The notes under the pieces were generated by a model. It had not been told where the DNA came from and searched no databases. It was given only the letters and a program-made list of their open reading frames with translations. A stretch of 56,285 bases of DNA from Pullichristensenella sp002068815. GTDB taxonomy: Bacteria; Bacillota; Clostridia; Christensenellales; Aristaeellaceae. The position numbers and the translations under genes are program-made. Below are positions 39,969-48,799 of the stretch, piece by piece; within the stretch, counting starts at the first letter, position 1; every line of letters begins with the position of its first letter. Location: positions 1-56,285 of the forward strand of contig JAXGXF010000014.1 of NCBI GenBank assembly GCA_040772885.1, read 5' to 3'.

Positions 39969-41030
39969 ATGAGCATTCGCAAAGTTCCGTTCGGCGCGCT
40001 GCCGGGGGGACAGACGGCCGACCTGTACATCTTGGAAAACGCGCACGGCGCGTCGGTGGAGATCACGAACTACGGCGGCATCGTGCGCGCGATCAACGTG
40101 CCCGACCGCGACGGAAACATCGGAAACGTCGCGCTGGGCTACAGGGACGTCGCGGGCTACCTGCCGCTTTGCGGGTATCTGGGGGCCTTGATCGGGCGCG
40201 TCGGCAACCGGATCGCGAACGGGCGCTGCGTCGTGAGCGGCGAGGCGCTGACGCTCGCGAAAAACGAGGCCGGGCGGACGCACCTGCACGGCGGGGACGT
40301 CGGCTTCGACCAGAAGCTCTGGGACGCGACGCCGATCGAGGGCATCTGCCAGGACTGCCTGATCCTGAAGTACACCTCGCCCGACGGCGAGGAGGGCTAT
40401 CCGGGGACGCTGCGCGTGATGGTCACCTATACCTTCACCGACGACGACGAGCTCGCGATCCGCTACGAGGCGGTCTCGGACAGGGACACGCTGTGCAACC
40501 TCACGAACCACACCTACTTTAACTTGGCCGGCGAGGGGAGCGGCGCGGTCTGCGACCACATGATCGAGATCGACGCGGACACGTTCACCGTCGTCGACGA
40601 ATTCTGCATACCGACCGGCGAGATGCGGGACGTCACCGGAACGCCGTTCGACCTGCGCACCGCGAAGCGCATCGGCGACGGCCTGAGCCAGACCGAGGAC
40701 TGCGAGCAATTGCGCTTCGGCCACGGCTACGACCACAACTTCAACATCAACGGCGAGGGGCTGCGCTTCGCCTGCGAGGTCACCGAGCCCACGACCGGGC
40801 GCATCTTGCAGGTGTTCACCGACATGCCCGCCGTGCAGTTCTACGCCGGCAACATGCTCGAGAGCGTGAACCCCGGGAGCTCGGGCCGCCGCTACCACAG
40901 GCACGAGGGCTTCTGCCTGGAGACCCAGTACGCGCCGGACTCGGTCAACCACCCGGAGTTCCCCGACAGCGTATTGCCTGCGGGCGAAAAATACGACTTC
41001 GCGACGATCTACGCGTTCAGCGCGGAGTAA
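39969..41030 (+). CDS. galM: Aldose 1-epimerase (mutarotase)
   Basis: Interconverts alpha and beta anomers of galactose and other aldoses, feeding the Leloir pathway. The 353-residue protein has YGGIVRAINVPDRDG, GRVGNRIANGRC, the catalytic-His LTNHTYFNL, GHGYDHNF and the C-terminal ETQ motif (FCLETQYAPDSVNHPEFP) with the catalytic Glu. Length is normal. The ATG at 39969 follows a GGGGAGGG ribosome binding site; the extended frame to 39927 passes through the promoter region. It is 23 bases upstream of gltX with no terminator, an unusual partner for a tRNA synthetase. Confidence 0.93.
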   Translation: MSIRKVPFGALPGGQTADLYILENAHGASVEITNYGGIVRAINVPDRDGNIGNVALGYRDVAGYLPLCGYLGALIGRVGNRIANGRCVVSGEALTLAKNEAGRTHLHGGDVGFDQKLWDATPIEGICQDCLILKYTSPDGEEGYPGTLRVMVTYTFTDDDELAIRYEAVSDRDTLCNLTNHTYFNLAGEGSGAVCDHMIEIDADTFTVVDEFCIPTGEMRDVTGTPFDLRTAKRIGDGLSQTEDCEQLRFGHGYDHNFNINGEGLRFACEVTEPTTGRILQVFTDMPAVQFYAGNMLESVNPGSSGRRYHRHEGFCLETQYAPDSVNHPEFPDSVLPAGEKYDFATIYAFSAE

Positions 41031-41053
41031 CAAGGCATAAAGGAGTTTACGAC

Positions 41054-42496
41054 ATGCAGGTTCGCACGCGCTTTGCGCCGAGCCCGACCGGGTACCTTCA
41101 TCTCGGCGGTCTGCGCACGGCACTCTATACCTATCTGTTCGCCCGGAGAAACGGCGGCACGTTCATTCTGCGCATCGAGGACACCGACCAGGAGCGCGAG
41201 GTGCCCGGCGCGGTCGAGAAGATATACGCCTCGATGCGCGCCGCGGGGCTCACCTACGACGAGGGTCCGGACGTCGGCGGCGGCTACGGCCCCTACGTCC
41301 AGACGCAGCGGCGCCACCTGTACCTCCCGCACGCGGAGGAGCTCGTGAAGCGCGGCGGCGCCTATTACTGCTTCTGCACGAAGGAGCGCCTCGACGAGGC
41401 GCGCGCCGAGGCCGAAAAAAAGGGCGAGAGCTACAAGTATGACAAGCACTGCCTCCGCCTCCCGAAGGAGGAGGTCGAGCGCCGCCTGGCCGCGGGCGAT
41501 ATGCACGTCATCCGCCAGAACGTGCCGCCGACCGGCCGCGCGGGCTTCGACGACGTGCTCTACGGCCATGTCGAGGTCGATTGTTCGACGCTCGACGACA
41601 ATGTTCTGATCAAGGCCGACGGCCTGCCGACCTACAACTTCGCAAACGTCGTCGACGACCATCTGATGGCGATCACGCACGTGATGCGCGGCACGGAGTA
41701 CCTGTCGAGCGCGCCGAAGTACAACCTGTTGTACGAGTCGTTCGGCTGGACGCCGCCGATGTATGTGCACCTGCCGGTCGTCATGCGCGACGCGACGCGG
41801 AAATTGTCGAAGCGGTATGGCGACCCGTCGTTCGAGGACCTGCTCGAGATGGGCTACCTCAAGGAAGCGGTCATCAACTTCATCGCGCTGCTCGGCTGGA
41901 GCCCGCGGAGCGAGCGCGAGTTCTTCACGCTCCCGGAGCTCGAGGAGTGCTTCGACCTCGAGGGGCTCAACAAGTCGCCGTCGATCTTCGACATGAACAA
42001 GCTGACGTGGTTCAACTTCGAGTACATGCGAAAGCTACCGTTCGAGGAGTTTTTGACGCTCGCGACGCCGTGGCTTTCGAAGGTCCTCGACCCCGCGAAA
42101 TTCGACTTCCGCCGGATTGCGGAGCTCTTGCACACCCGCACCGAGGTCCTGAACCGCATCCCGGAGATGGTCGATTTCCTCGCCGAAATGCCGGAATTCG
42201 ACAACGAGCTCTACACGCACAAGAAGATGAAGACCGATCCCGCGGTCGCGAAGGCCGCGCTCGCAATGATGCGGCCGGTGCTCGAGGGCGTCTCCGACTG
42301 GACGGAGGAAAGCCTGCACGCGGCGATCATGGAGAGGATTCCCGAAACCGGCATGAAGACCGGGCAGGTGCTCTGGCCGCTGCGCATCGCGCTGTCCGGC
42401 AAGGCGTCGACGCCCGGCGGCGCGGTCGAGATCGCGTATCTGCTCGGAAGGGACGAGGCGTTGAGGAGGCTCGAAGCCTCGCGGTCGAAGCTGTGA
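41054..42496 (+). CDS. gltX: Glutamyl-tRNA synthetase
   Basis: Charges tRNAGlu (and in many Firmicutes also tRNAGln for later amidation) in the cytoplasm. The 480-residue class I enzyme has the HIGH-type motif FAPSPTGYLHLGG (about 7-19) and the KMSKS-type KLSKRYGD, plus VVDDHLMAITHVMRGTEYLSSAPK. Length is normal for bacterial GluRS. An AAAGGAG ribosome binding site precedes the ATG. The stop TGA overlaps the GTG start of the phosphodiesterase gene, so gltX, phosphodiesterase and PHP genes are translationally linked. No glnS was seen in the window. Confidence 0.96.
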   Translation: MQVRTRFAPSPTGYLHLGGLRTALYTYLFARRNGGTFILRIEDTDQEREVPGAVEKIYASMRAAGLTYDEGPDVGGGYGPYVQTQRRHLYLPHAEELVKRGGAYYCFCTKERLDEARAEAEKKGESYKYDKHCLRLPKEEVERRLAAGDMHVIRQNVPPTGRAGFDDVLYGHVEVDCSTLDDNVLIKADGLPTYNFANVVDDHLMAITHVMRGTEYLSSAPKYNLLYESFGWTPPMYVHLPVVMRDATRKLSKRYGDPSFEDLLEMGYLKEAVINFIALLGWSPRSEREFFTLPELEECFDLEGLNKSPSIFDMNKLTWFNFEYMRKLPFEEFLTLATPWLSKVLDPAKFDFRRIAELLHTRTEVLNRIPEMVDFLAEMPEFDNELYTHKKMKTDPAVAKAALAMMRPVLEGVSDWTEESLHAAIMERIPETGMKTGQVLWPLRIALSGKASTPGGAVEIAYLLGRDEALRRLEASRSKL

Positions 42497-43638
42497 AGAA
42501 AATCGTCTATCCGGACTACGACCGGTCGATCCTCTCGACGATTGCGTCGTGCCTCCGCCGCTTCGGCGCGGAGGCGAGCTACCCGTCGCTCCCGGAGCTC
42601 GACGGGCTTCTCGCGACGAATCCCCGGCACGTGATGATCTTGCTGCTCGACGGCATGGGCGAGCTCCCGCTCGGGCGCGCGCTTCCGGTGGATTCGTACC
42701 TCAGGTCGCACCATGTCGCGACGGTTACGAGCATATTCCCGCCGACGACCGCCGCCGCAACCACGGCGTATTACTGCGGGCTGTCGGCGTATGAGAGCGG
42801 CTGGCTCGGCTGGCACCTCAACATGAAGGAATACGCCGCCGACGTCGTCGCGTTCCTCGGCAGAACCTACTATACGGACAAGCCCGTCGACGGCCCGCCG
42901 CCGGCGCCGACCTTGATGCCCTACGAGACGGTGTTCGACCGGCTCGCCGGGCGCTGCAGGACGCACGCGATCTGCGCGTTCGATTCCTATTCCGAAAAGG
43001 ACGCGGACGAGCGCCACCGCGTGTCGAATTTTCAGGATGTCGCGGACGCGCTCGCGGCGATCTCGCAAAGCGAGGGGCGCAGCTTCACGCTCGCGTACTG
43101 GAACCAGCCGGACGCGAAGATGCACGACTTCGGCGAGGGCTCTCGGGAGGCCGTCGCCGAGTTCCGCGCGCTCGACCGGGCGCTCGCAAAAGTCCGCGAG
43201 CGGCTCGGCGACGCGCTTTTGATCGTCACCTCCGACCACGGCATGATCAACACCGACGGGGCGGTCGACGTCGCGAAAACCCCGGAGCTTCTGGAGACGC
43301 TCGTGATCCCGCCGTCGGTCGAGCCGCGCGCGTCGGCGTTTTACGTCAAGCACCACCGGAGGGCCGCATTTGAGGAAGCGTTTCAGAAGTGCTGCGGGGA
43401 GGACTTCCTGCTGTTCACGCGCGAGGAGATCATGAGGAGCGGGCTGTTCGGGCGCGGCGCCGGGCACCCGAAGTTCGACGATTTTATCGGCGATTACATG
43501 GGCGTCGCCATAGGCTCGCGCTACTTCCGATTTACGCTTCCGGACGGGCGCGTGCCCTACACCTTGATCGGGCAGCACGCCGGGCTCACCGAGGACGAAA
43601 TGCTCGTGGCGGTGCTGGCAGATAGGACGGGAACATGA
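42493..43638 (+). CDS. Alkaline-phosphatase-fold phosphodiesterase/nucleotide pyrophosphatase
   Basis: Predicted metal-dependent phosphodiesterase of 381 residues without a signal peptide, so probably cytoplasmic. The metal-binding LLLDGMGE (about 53-60), the Thr-nucleophile motif FPPTTAAATT and the C-terminal TSDHGM metal site are present, as in type I phosphodiesterase/NPP enzymes. The start is a GTG sharing bases with the gltX stop; there is no separate strong ribosome binding site, so translation probably depends on coupling. The stop overlaps the PHP gene by 4 bases. Natural substrate is unknown. Confidence 0.85.
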   Translation: MKKIVYPDYDRSILSTIASCLRRFGAEASYPSLPELDGLLATNPRHVMILLLDGMGELPLGRALPVDSYLRSHHVATVTSIFPPTTAAATTAYYCGLSAYESGWLGWHLNMKEYAADVVAFLGRTYYTDKPVDGPPPAPTLMPYETVFDRLAGRCRTHAICAFDSYSEKDADERHRVSNFQDVADALAAISQSEGRSFTLAYWNQPDAKMHDFGEGSREAVAEFRALDRALAKVRERLGDALLIVTSDHGMINTDGAVDVAKTPELLETLVIPPSVEPRASAFYVKHHRRAAFEEAFQKCCGEDFLLFTREEIMRSGLFGRGAGHPKFDDFIGDYMGVAIGSRYFRFTLPDGRVPYTLIGQHAGLTEDEMLVAVLADRTGT

Positions 43639-44333
43639 GAGACCGGGGCTTCTACGTGCAATTGCACCTGCACACCGCGGAGTCGAGCCGCTGCGCGCGC
43701 GTCGGCGGCGCGGACATGGCGCGCGCCTGCAAGGAGGCCGGCTACGACCTGATCGTCGTGACCGACCACTTCTTCAACGCGAACATCAACGTGCCCTACG
43801 ACATCCCCTGGGAGGAGCAGGTCGACGCTCTGTTCGCGGGCTATCGCGAGGCGAAGGCGGAGGGCGACCGGATCGGCCTCAAGGTGCTCCGCGGCTGGGA
43901 GACCTACACGGACGGCCCGGAGTACCTGACCTACGGCCTCGACGAGGAGTTCCTCGTAAAAAACCGGGACATCGCGCTCTTGCCGAAGGCGCAGTACCTG
44001 CGGCGCGTCAAATCCGCGGGCGCGCTCGTCTCGCACGCGCACCCGTTCCGCAAGGCCAGCTACATCCCCGATTTCCTGCCCGACCCGGTCGGCCTCGACG
44101 CGGTCGAGGTGTTCAACGGGCGGCACATGGACCCGTCGTTTGACGTGCAGGCGCTGAAATTCGCGCGGCGCCACAACCTGCCCGGCGTCGCCGGCGCGGA
44201 CGCGCACAACGCCGTGCATATTTTGGACGGCGCGATGCGCTTCCCCTATCCGGTTGAGACCGCCGCCGAGGTCTTCGCGGCAATCAAGCGCGGCGACGGC
44301 GAGATCGTCCCGAACATGACCGGCCGTTTGTGA
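43635..44333 (+). CDS. PHP-domain phosphoesterase
   Basis: Polymerase-and-histidinol-phosphatase (PHP) family metal-dependent phosphoesterase, 232 residues. Motifs are HLHTAESSRCA (near residue 10), VTDHFF, the Glu in RGWETY, SHAHPFR and the final GADAHN, which together provide the trinuclear metal site. Length fits stand-alone PHP phosphatases. The ATG overlaps the phosphodiesterase stop. Coupling of two phosphoesterases behind gltX suggests a two-step breakdown of a nucleotide or phosphodiester, but the compound cannot be named. Confidence 0.88.
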   Translation: MRDRGFYVQLHLHTAESSRCARVGGADMARACKEAGYDLIVVTDHFFNANINVPYDIPWEEQVDALFAGYREAKAEGDRIGLKVLRGWETYTDGPEYLTYGLDEEFLVKNRDIALLPKAQYLRRVKSAGALVSHAHPFRKASYIPDFLPDPVGLDAVEVFNGRHMDPSFDVQALKFARRHNLPGVAGADAHNAVHILDGAMRFPYPVETAAEVFAAIKRGDGEIVPNMTGRL

Positions 44334-44375
44334 AGGAAATCCGACATTTGTCCGAGGAAAGTCATAAGAATATCC

Positions 44376-44404
44376 TTGACGGGGACATATTGCCGCTTTA
44401 TCAT
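44376..44404 (+). promoter_or_regulatory. Promoter of the zinc-ribbon membrane protein
   Basis: TTGACG, 17 bases, TATCAT, about 66 bases before the start. Confidence 0.6.
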
Positions 44405-44469
44405 GTACAATAGAATAGGTGTATCATGTTTCCCGGGGTTTCCCGGCGGCATCTGAGGGAGGACGTTCG

Positions 44470-45978
44470 ATGTTTTGCTCCAAATGTGGAAAGACCTTGA
44501 ACCCGACGGCCGAAGCCTGCTCGTGCGGGCAGGCGGTGGGCGAGAGCCGGTTCGAGGGGGTTCCGTATACGTCCGCGCAGGCGAGGATCGCGCCGGGAGG
44601 CATTTCCCGCGAGGACGCGCTGCCCTACACGCGCACCACCTACACAGGGATGGACGAGCAGATGCAGGCCGGGGCCGACGCGGATGCGCGCACGACCTAC
44701 CGCCCCGTCTACGAGGGCGCATCCGTTCCGGAGGGCATCCGCAGGGATGTGCGCGCGGCGGTCGGCTATGAGCAGGAGGACGCCCCGGCCCGGCCGAGCT
44801 TCGACGACGACCCGCTCGTGCGCGAGATGTTCGAGGGCAGCGAGGATGCGGGCATCGACGACTTCGACCTCTCGCAGCTTCGGCCCCGGCCGATCGTCTC
44901 CGAGGGGCGCGCCGGCATCAGCCGCGACGTGACCGAGTACGTCGAAAAGCTCGAGGCCTCGTCCGAGCGCGGCGCGCGCCGCGGGCGCAGGAAGGTCTAC
45001 GGGGAGCAGGAATCCGCGCCGTATGAAGAGGTCCGCGAGGAGGTCTTCCAGGATGCCCGGGACGGCGAGGCGCTCGCGTACGACCCGCGCGCGACGCTTC
45101 GGCTCGTCGCGAAGATCGCGGGCGCGCTCGCGGTGCTGGCGATACTGTTCGTCGGCGGCAAGCTCATCTACGACCGCGTGACGGACATCCAAAATAGCGG
45201 CGCGCCGATCGAGGGCGTGACGCTCTCGGTCTACGAAAGCGGCGTGAAGCTGATCAACGAGCACGCGGACACCGCGTATGTCGATTCGATCCTCTCAAGC
45301 GCCGAGAACGGCAGCCTGACGAGCGCGACGTCGAAGCTGAACGCCGACGCCGAGGCGGTCAAGGCGCTCGTCCCCGCCGAGCCGGGCGTCAACGACAAGC
45401 TGTTTGTCGACGCGCTCTCGGCGATCCAGACGAACATCGGGGTCGCCGTGACGATGGACGTGCTCGACATGGCCAAGGCCGTCGACGCCGAGGTAATCGC
45501 GCAATCCGAGGCGAGATGGACCGTCGTCCGCGATTCGATCGCGCAGCTGACCGCCGCGAAGACGGCCGCGGAGCTGACCGCGATTCTGGGCGGCGAGAAG
45601 CTGGACCTCGAGCGCCCGACCGAGCCCGCGTCCGCCGCGACCCCGACGCCGATCCCGTACAAGACGCTCGCGAAGGGGGACAAGAGTGAGGACGTGCTCA
45701 AGATGCAGCAGCGGCTGTTCGAGCTCGGCTTCCTGCTCGAGGGCATCGACGGCGCGTTCGGCAACGACACGCAGACCGCGGTCAAGCAGTTCCAGTCCGC
45801 GGCGGCGCTCGAGGTGAACGGCATCGCGGACCAGCAGACGCTTTCGCTTCTGTACTCCGACGACGCGCCCAGGACGCAGAACGCGAAGATCACGCCGACG
45901 CCCGCGCCGACGCCGACGCCGGCGCCGACCCTCGCGGCCGAGCCCGCGCTTCTGACGGACGAACAGCCGGCGGCCTGA
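44470..45978 (+). CDS. Zinc-ribbon, transmembrane, peptidoglycan-binding protein
   Basis: A 502-residue protein of unusual architecture. A cytoplasmic N-terminal zinc ribbon (CSKC at 3-6, CSCG at 17-20) is followed by a long charged, probably disordered segment (21-205). One transmembrane helix (about 211-233) leads to an Ala-rich helical extracytoplasmic domain (about 245-375) and a PG_binding_1 domain (about 399-463, MQQRLFELGFLLEGIDGAFG). A Thr/Pro tail ends the protein. The ATG at 44470 follows GAGGGAGGA; the in-frame extension to 44419 overlaps the promoter. It could connect a cytoplasmic partner to the wall. Function is not known. Confidence 0.82.
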   Translation: MFCSKCGKTLNPTAEACSCGQAVGESRFEGVPYTSAQARIAPGGISREDALPYTRTTYTGMDEQMQAGADADARTTYRPVYEGASVPEGIRRDVRAAVGYEQEDAPARPSFDDDPLVREMFEGSEDAGIDDFDLSQLRPRPIVSEGRAGISRDVTEYVEKLEASSERGARRGRRKVYGEQESAPYEEVREEVFQDARDGEALAYDPRATLRLVAKIAGALAVLAILFVGGKLIYDRVTDIQNSGAPIEGVTLSVYESGVKLINEHADTAYVDSILSSAENGSLTSATSKLNADAEAVKALVPAEPGVNDKLFVDALSAIQTNIGVAVTMDVLDMAKAVDAEVIAQSEARWTVVRDSIAQLTAAKTAAELTAILGGEKLDLERPTEPASAATPTPIPYKTLAKGDKSEDVLKMQQRLFELGFLLEGIDGAFGNDTQTAVKQFQSAAALEVNGIADQQTLSLLYSDDAPRTQNAKITPTPAPTPTPAPTLAAEPALLTDEQPAA

Positions 45979-45990
45979 CCGCCATTTTCC

Positions 45991-46026
45991 GCGGGAAGCG
46001 CATCGCGTGCTTCCCGCCGTTTTTTT
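45991..46026 (+). terminator. Strong intrinsic terminator
   Basis: Nine-base perfect arms (45991-45999, 46009-46017) and a seven-T run (46020-46026). It lies only 17 bases upstream of the next start codon. Confidence 0.9.
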
Positions 46027-46042
46027 CAGGGGAGGAAATCCG

Positions 46043-46954
46043 ATGGATCGGCCGATCGTGGCGCTCGTCTACGACTTTGACAAGACGCTGTCGCCGAAGG
46101 ACATGCAGGAATACAGCTTCCTGCCCGGCATCAACATGCGGGCGGAGGCGTTCTGGGGGCTGTGCCGCGAGCTCGCGATCCGGAGCAAGATGGACGGCAT
46201 ACTCGCCTACATGTACATGATGCAGAAGGCCGCCGAGGGCACGATGGATTTGACGCGCGAGGCGCTGAACCGGCTCGGCGCGTGCGTCGAGTTCTTCCCG
46301 GGCGTCGATACGTGGTTCGACCGCGTGAACGATATCGGCTCGAGAAACGGCGTCGCGGTCGAACACTACATCATCTCGTCCGGGCTTCTGGAGATCATCG
46401 AGGGTTCGTCGATCGGCGGCAAGTTCAAGGCGGTGTTCGCGGCGTCGTTCTGCTACGACGGGGACGGCCGCCCCGTCTGGCCCGCGACCGCCGTCAACTA
46501 TACCTCAAAGACGCAGTACCTGTTCCGCATCAACAAGGGCATACTCGACGTGACGAACGACCGCGACCTGAACGCGTTTACGCCGGAATACATGCGCCGC
46601 GTGCCGTTTTCGAACATGATCTACATAGGCGACGGATTCACCGACGTCCCCTGCATGAAGATGACGAAATTGAAGGGCGGCTACTCGATCGCCGTCCACG
46701 CGCCGGGCGACACCGCGATCGCCGACGACCTGCTCAGGCAGGGCCGCGCAGACTTCGCGATCGAGGCCGACTACCGGGAGGGCAAGGAGCTCGAACAGGT
46801 CGTGACGGAGCTGATTCGCCGCATACGCGTGACGCACGAGCTGTCGGTCCGCCACGCCCGGCAGGTCGCGAGGGCGCACCAGCGCAGAGGCGAGCCCGTC
46901 CCGCCGGGAATCGTGCCGCGCGGGGGGCTGGAGGGGGAGGACGAGAGGGAGTAG
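46043..46954 (+). CDS. HAD-superfamily phosphatase
   Basis: Haloacid-dehalogenase-type phosphatase of 303 residues. Motif I is YDFDKTLSP (nucleophile Asp and acid/base Asp), motif II is IISSG, and motif IV is IGDGFTDVPCM. A large helical cap lies between motifs I and II, similar to phosphoserine-phosphatase-like members. A GGGGAGGA ribosome binding site precedes the ATG at 46043; the upstream ATG-like frame to 46007 is inside the terminator. No promoter is evident between the terminator and this gene, so it probably depends on read-through. Substrate is not known. Confidence 0.85.
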   Translation: MDRPIVALVYDFDKTLSPKDMQEYSFLPGINMRAEAFWGLCRELAIRSKMDGILAYMYMMQKAAEGTMDLTREALNRLGACVEFFPGVDTWFDRVNDIGSRNGVAVEHYIISSGLLEIIEGSSIGGKFKAVFAASFCYDGDGRPVWPATAVNYTSKTQYLFRINKGILDVTNDRDLNAFTPEYMRRVPFSNMIYIGDGFTDVPCMKMTKLKGGYSIAVHAPGDTAIADDLLRQGRADFAIEADYREGKELEQVVTELIRRIRVTHELSVRHARQVARAHQRRGEPVPPGIVPRGGLEGEDERE

Positions 46955-46965
46955 GGGGCGGGCGG

Positions 46966-47652
46966 ATGAGCTACTTTGACTATCTGGCGTGCAACCGCGA
47001 GCTGCCCACGGGGCTCTTCGGCCTTCCGCCCAAGGCGGTCTACGAGAGCTACCGGGCGTATATGGACTCGGAGGACTACGTCGCCCCGCGGAATTTCCTG
47101 ACCGGGGAGGCCGCGGAGATCGGCGATGAAAAGCGGCGGAAAATGCGGGAATTCAAGGGCGCGGTGGTCGTCTACGAGACCTTCCGGGACGCACGCTATC
47201 TCAGCCTCGAACCGTACTCGCCCGTCGTCACGCGCCGCGGAAACGCGGTGTTCGAGCCCAGCCGGGAGACCATGGCAAGGCACTTTGCGCTGCCATACCT
47301 GTACAACCTGTCGGTCAACAACGAGGCCACGCTGCTCGAATATCTGTGCAAATACCTCGCGCCCGGCGATCGGGCGGAGGTCTACACCTGCTGGGCGGGG
47401 GAGGAGGAGCTTCCGCGCAAGGGGCCGGAGCGGGTCGTGGACCTGGAGGACGCAGTATGCGGGCGGTACGAGCCCGATCGCCTGGGAAAAGACGGCGGCT
47501 TCACCCGCTATCTCGCGCCGCGCGAGCCGCAGGTGCAAAATCCAATCGCCCCGATCGAGCAAATCGACTTCGCCGTGCAGATCATTCGGGAGGACGGCTT
47601 CCAGGGCGTGTCCGTCTCCGAGGCGCTGAAGCAGGGGCTGATCCGGGGATGA
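46966..47652 (+). CDS. Unrecognised soluble protein
   Basis: A 228-residue protein that I do not recognise. It has no signal peptide or transmembrane helix and is rich in aromatic and acidic residues. Features include an N-terminal SYFDYLACNRELPTG segment, a VVVYETFRDARYLSLE strand-like section and LSVNNEATLLEYLCKYL. It lies 11 bases after the HAD gene, with a purine-rich GGGGGCGGGCGG stretch before the ATG, and should be co-transcribed with it. Codon use is like the neighbours. It converges on the next gene with a 28-base gap. Confidence 0.65.
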   Translation: MSYFDYLACNRELPTGLFGLPPKAVYESYRAYMDSEDYVAPRNFLTGEAAEIGDEKRRKMREFKGAVVVYETFRDARYLSLEPYSPVVTRRGNAVFEPSRETMARHFALPYLYNLSVNNEATLLEYLCKYLAPGDRAEVYTCWAGEEELPRKGPERVVDLEDAVCGRYEPDRLGKDGGFTRYLAPREPQVQNPIAPIEQIDFAVQIIREDGFQGVSVSEALKQGLIRG

Positions 47653-47680
47653 GCCGCGGGGCGGGACTGGGCAGTACGCG

Positions 47681-48106
47681 TCAATCCCGAAGCTGCAATT
47701 CGACCCTCATGCCGACGACCGGCTCGGTGACGTGCCTGAGCGCCCTGCCAAAGCGATTGAGCATGCCGGCCTCGGCGGAGAGCTCGAAACAGCAGTGGTG
47801 CCTGTCTAGGGAGCCCCCGTCGTCTATCTCCATGAAAACCTCGACGCCGATGTGCCCGGCGCGATCCTTGCAATAGAACCGGAGCGAGACATAGGGCGGA
47901 TACGCGTCGCCTTTGTCGCCGTTCTCCCACAGGTAGCTGTCGTTCGGCGAGCGCGGGAAGGCGGCCAGGACCTCCGAGAGCGGCGAAATCCCCTCCTTCG
48001 TACAATAGGTCTTGGTCCGCGCCCGGACATGCTCCGACTGCGCGGTCACTTCAATTTCGAAGAGGTCCCCGTCCTGCCAGACGCGTTCGAAGATCAGATT
48101 GTCCAT
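47681..48106 (-). CDS. Unrecognised small protein
   Basis: A 141-residue product of unknown function without signal peptide or membrane helix. It looks like an all-beta domain from alternating patterns (DGDLFEIEVTAQSEHVRART, YVSLRFYCKD, HIGVEVFMEIDDG, VVGMRVELQL). It contains an adjacent CC pair. The ATG at 48106 follows AGGGGGTG; the longer frame to 48205 runs through the promoter. It has its own promoter and is monocistronic, which supports that it is expressed. Confidence 0.65.
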   Translation of the reverse strand: MDNLIFERVWQDGDLFEIEVTAQSEHVRARTKTYCTKEGISPLSEVLAAFPRSPNDSYLWENGDKGDAYPPYVSLRFYCKDRAGHIGVEVFMEIDDGGSLDRHHCCFELSAEAGMLNRFGRALRHVTEPVVGMRVELQLRD

Positions 48107-48129
48107 CCGCGGCACCCCCTGTCGATGCA

Positions 48130-48158
48130 AGCATAGCACAGCCGGAAACCTTTGGCAA
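48130..48158 (-). promoter_or_regulatory. Promoter of the small beta-rich gene
   Basis: Minus strand TTGCCA, 17 bases, TATGCT. Confidence 0.65.
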
Positions 48159-48233
48159 GTCCGGACGCATGCCGGCAGCCGCGTCCGTGTCCGCCATCCC
48201 CGCATCGCACCGCCCTTATTTCGGATGCTCCTT

Positions 48234-48662
48234 CTATAAAAACTGTTTCAGTTCGGAGATGTTGTTCTCCTCGAACTTGAGCAGCCTTTGCATGAGATCG
48301 ACGATCGCGGGTTCGGCGTTCTGATATTTTCGGATATTTCGAAGCGCCTGGATGACGCCCATCGTGCTGCCGATCGTCAGCATTTCCGCGATGTGCGAGC
48401 CGGATTTGTCGGTCAGCGTCTGCGCGTCGATCATACAATATGTCCGCAGCTTCACAAGCGCGCCGATGCCCTTTTCGTCGTATCCGTTCCGCGCCAGCAT
48501 CTCGGCCGCCGCCTTGTTGATGCGATCGTATTCATCGTACTGCGACTGCATGTGCGTTTTGAAGTCGGAATCCCTGCAAATATCCAGAAGCTGCCCTATG
48601 GTGACGACGCCCATCTGCGAGTTTTGATAGATGAAATTGAGCATTTCGGCATTTCCGTTCAC
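48234..48662 (-). CDS. Unrecognised helical protein
   Basis: About 142 residues, predicted almost entirely alpha-helical (MLNFIYQNSQMGVVTIGQLL, DRINKAAAEMLARNGY, SHIAEMLTIGSTMGVIQAL, AEPAIVDLMQRLLKFEENN), with a bundle-like pattern reminiscent of small ferritin-like or coat-associated proteins. I cannot name a family. I chose the GTG at 48662 because GAGGAG lies 9 bases upstream; an ATG at 48683 would add 7 residues. It lies downstream of the tRNA-Arg terminator on the same strand and may have its own promoter in 48680-48760, which I could not define. Confidence 0.65.
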   Translation of the reverse strand: MNGNAEMLNFIYQNSQMGVVTIGQLLDICRDSDFKTHMQSQYDEYDRINKAAAEMLARNGYDEKGIGALVKLRTYCMIDAQTLTDKSGSHIAEMLTIGSTMGVIQALRNIRKYQNAEPAIVDLMQRLLKFEENNISELKQFL

Positions 48663-48761
48663 AATACCACACTCCTCGGCCATATTGTGTGCGACCGATT
48701 CCGGACTGTGCGATGGGCGCCGGCCTGCCGGGGACGCAGTTTTGCGAGGAGAGCGCAAACG

Positions 48762-48793
48762 AAAAACCCCTGAAAACGCGCGTCTTCAAGGGC
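48762..48793 (-). terminator. Terminator of the tRNA-Arg gene
   Basis: On the minus strand an imperfect hairpin (48785-48792 with 48767-48775) is followed by five T residues, just after the encoded CCA end. Confidence 0.65.
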
Positions 48794-48799
48794 TTTCTA

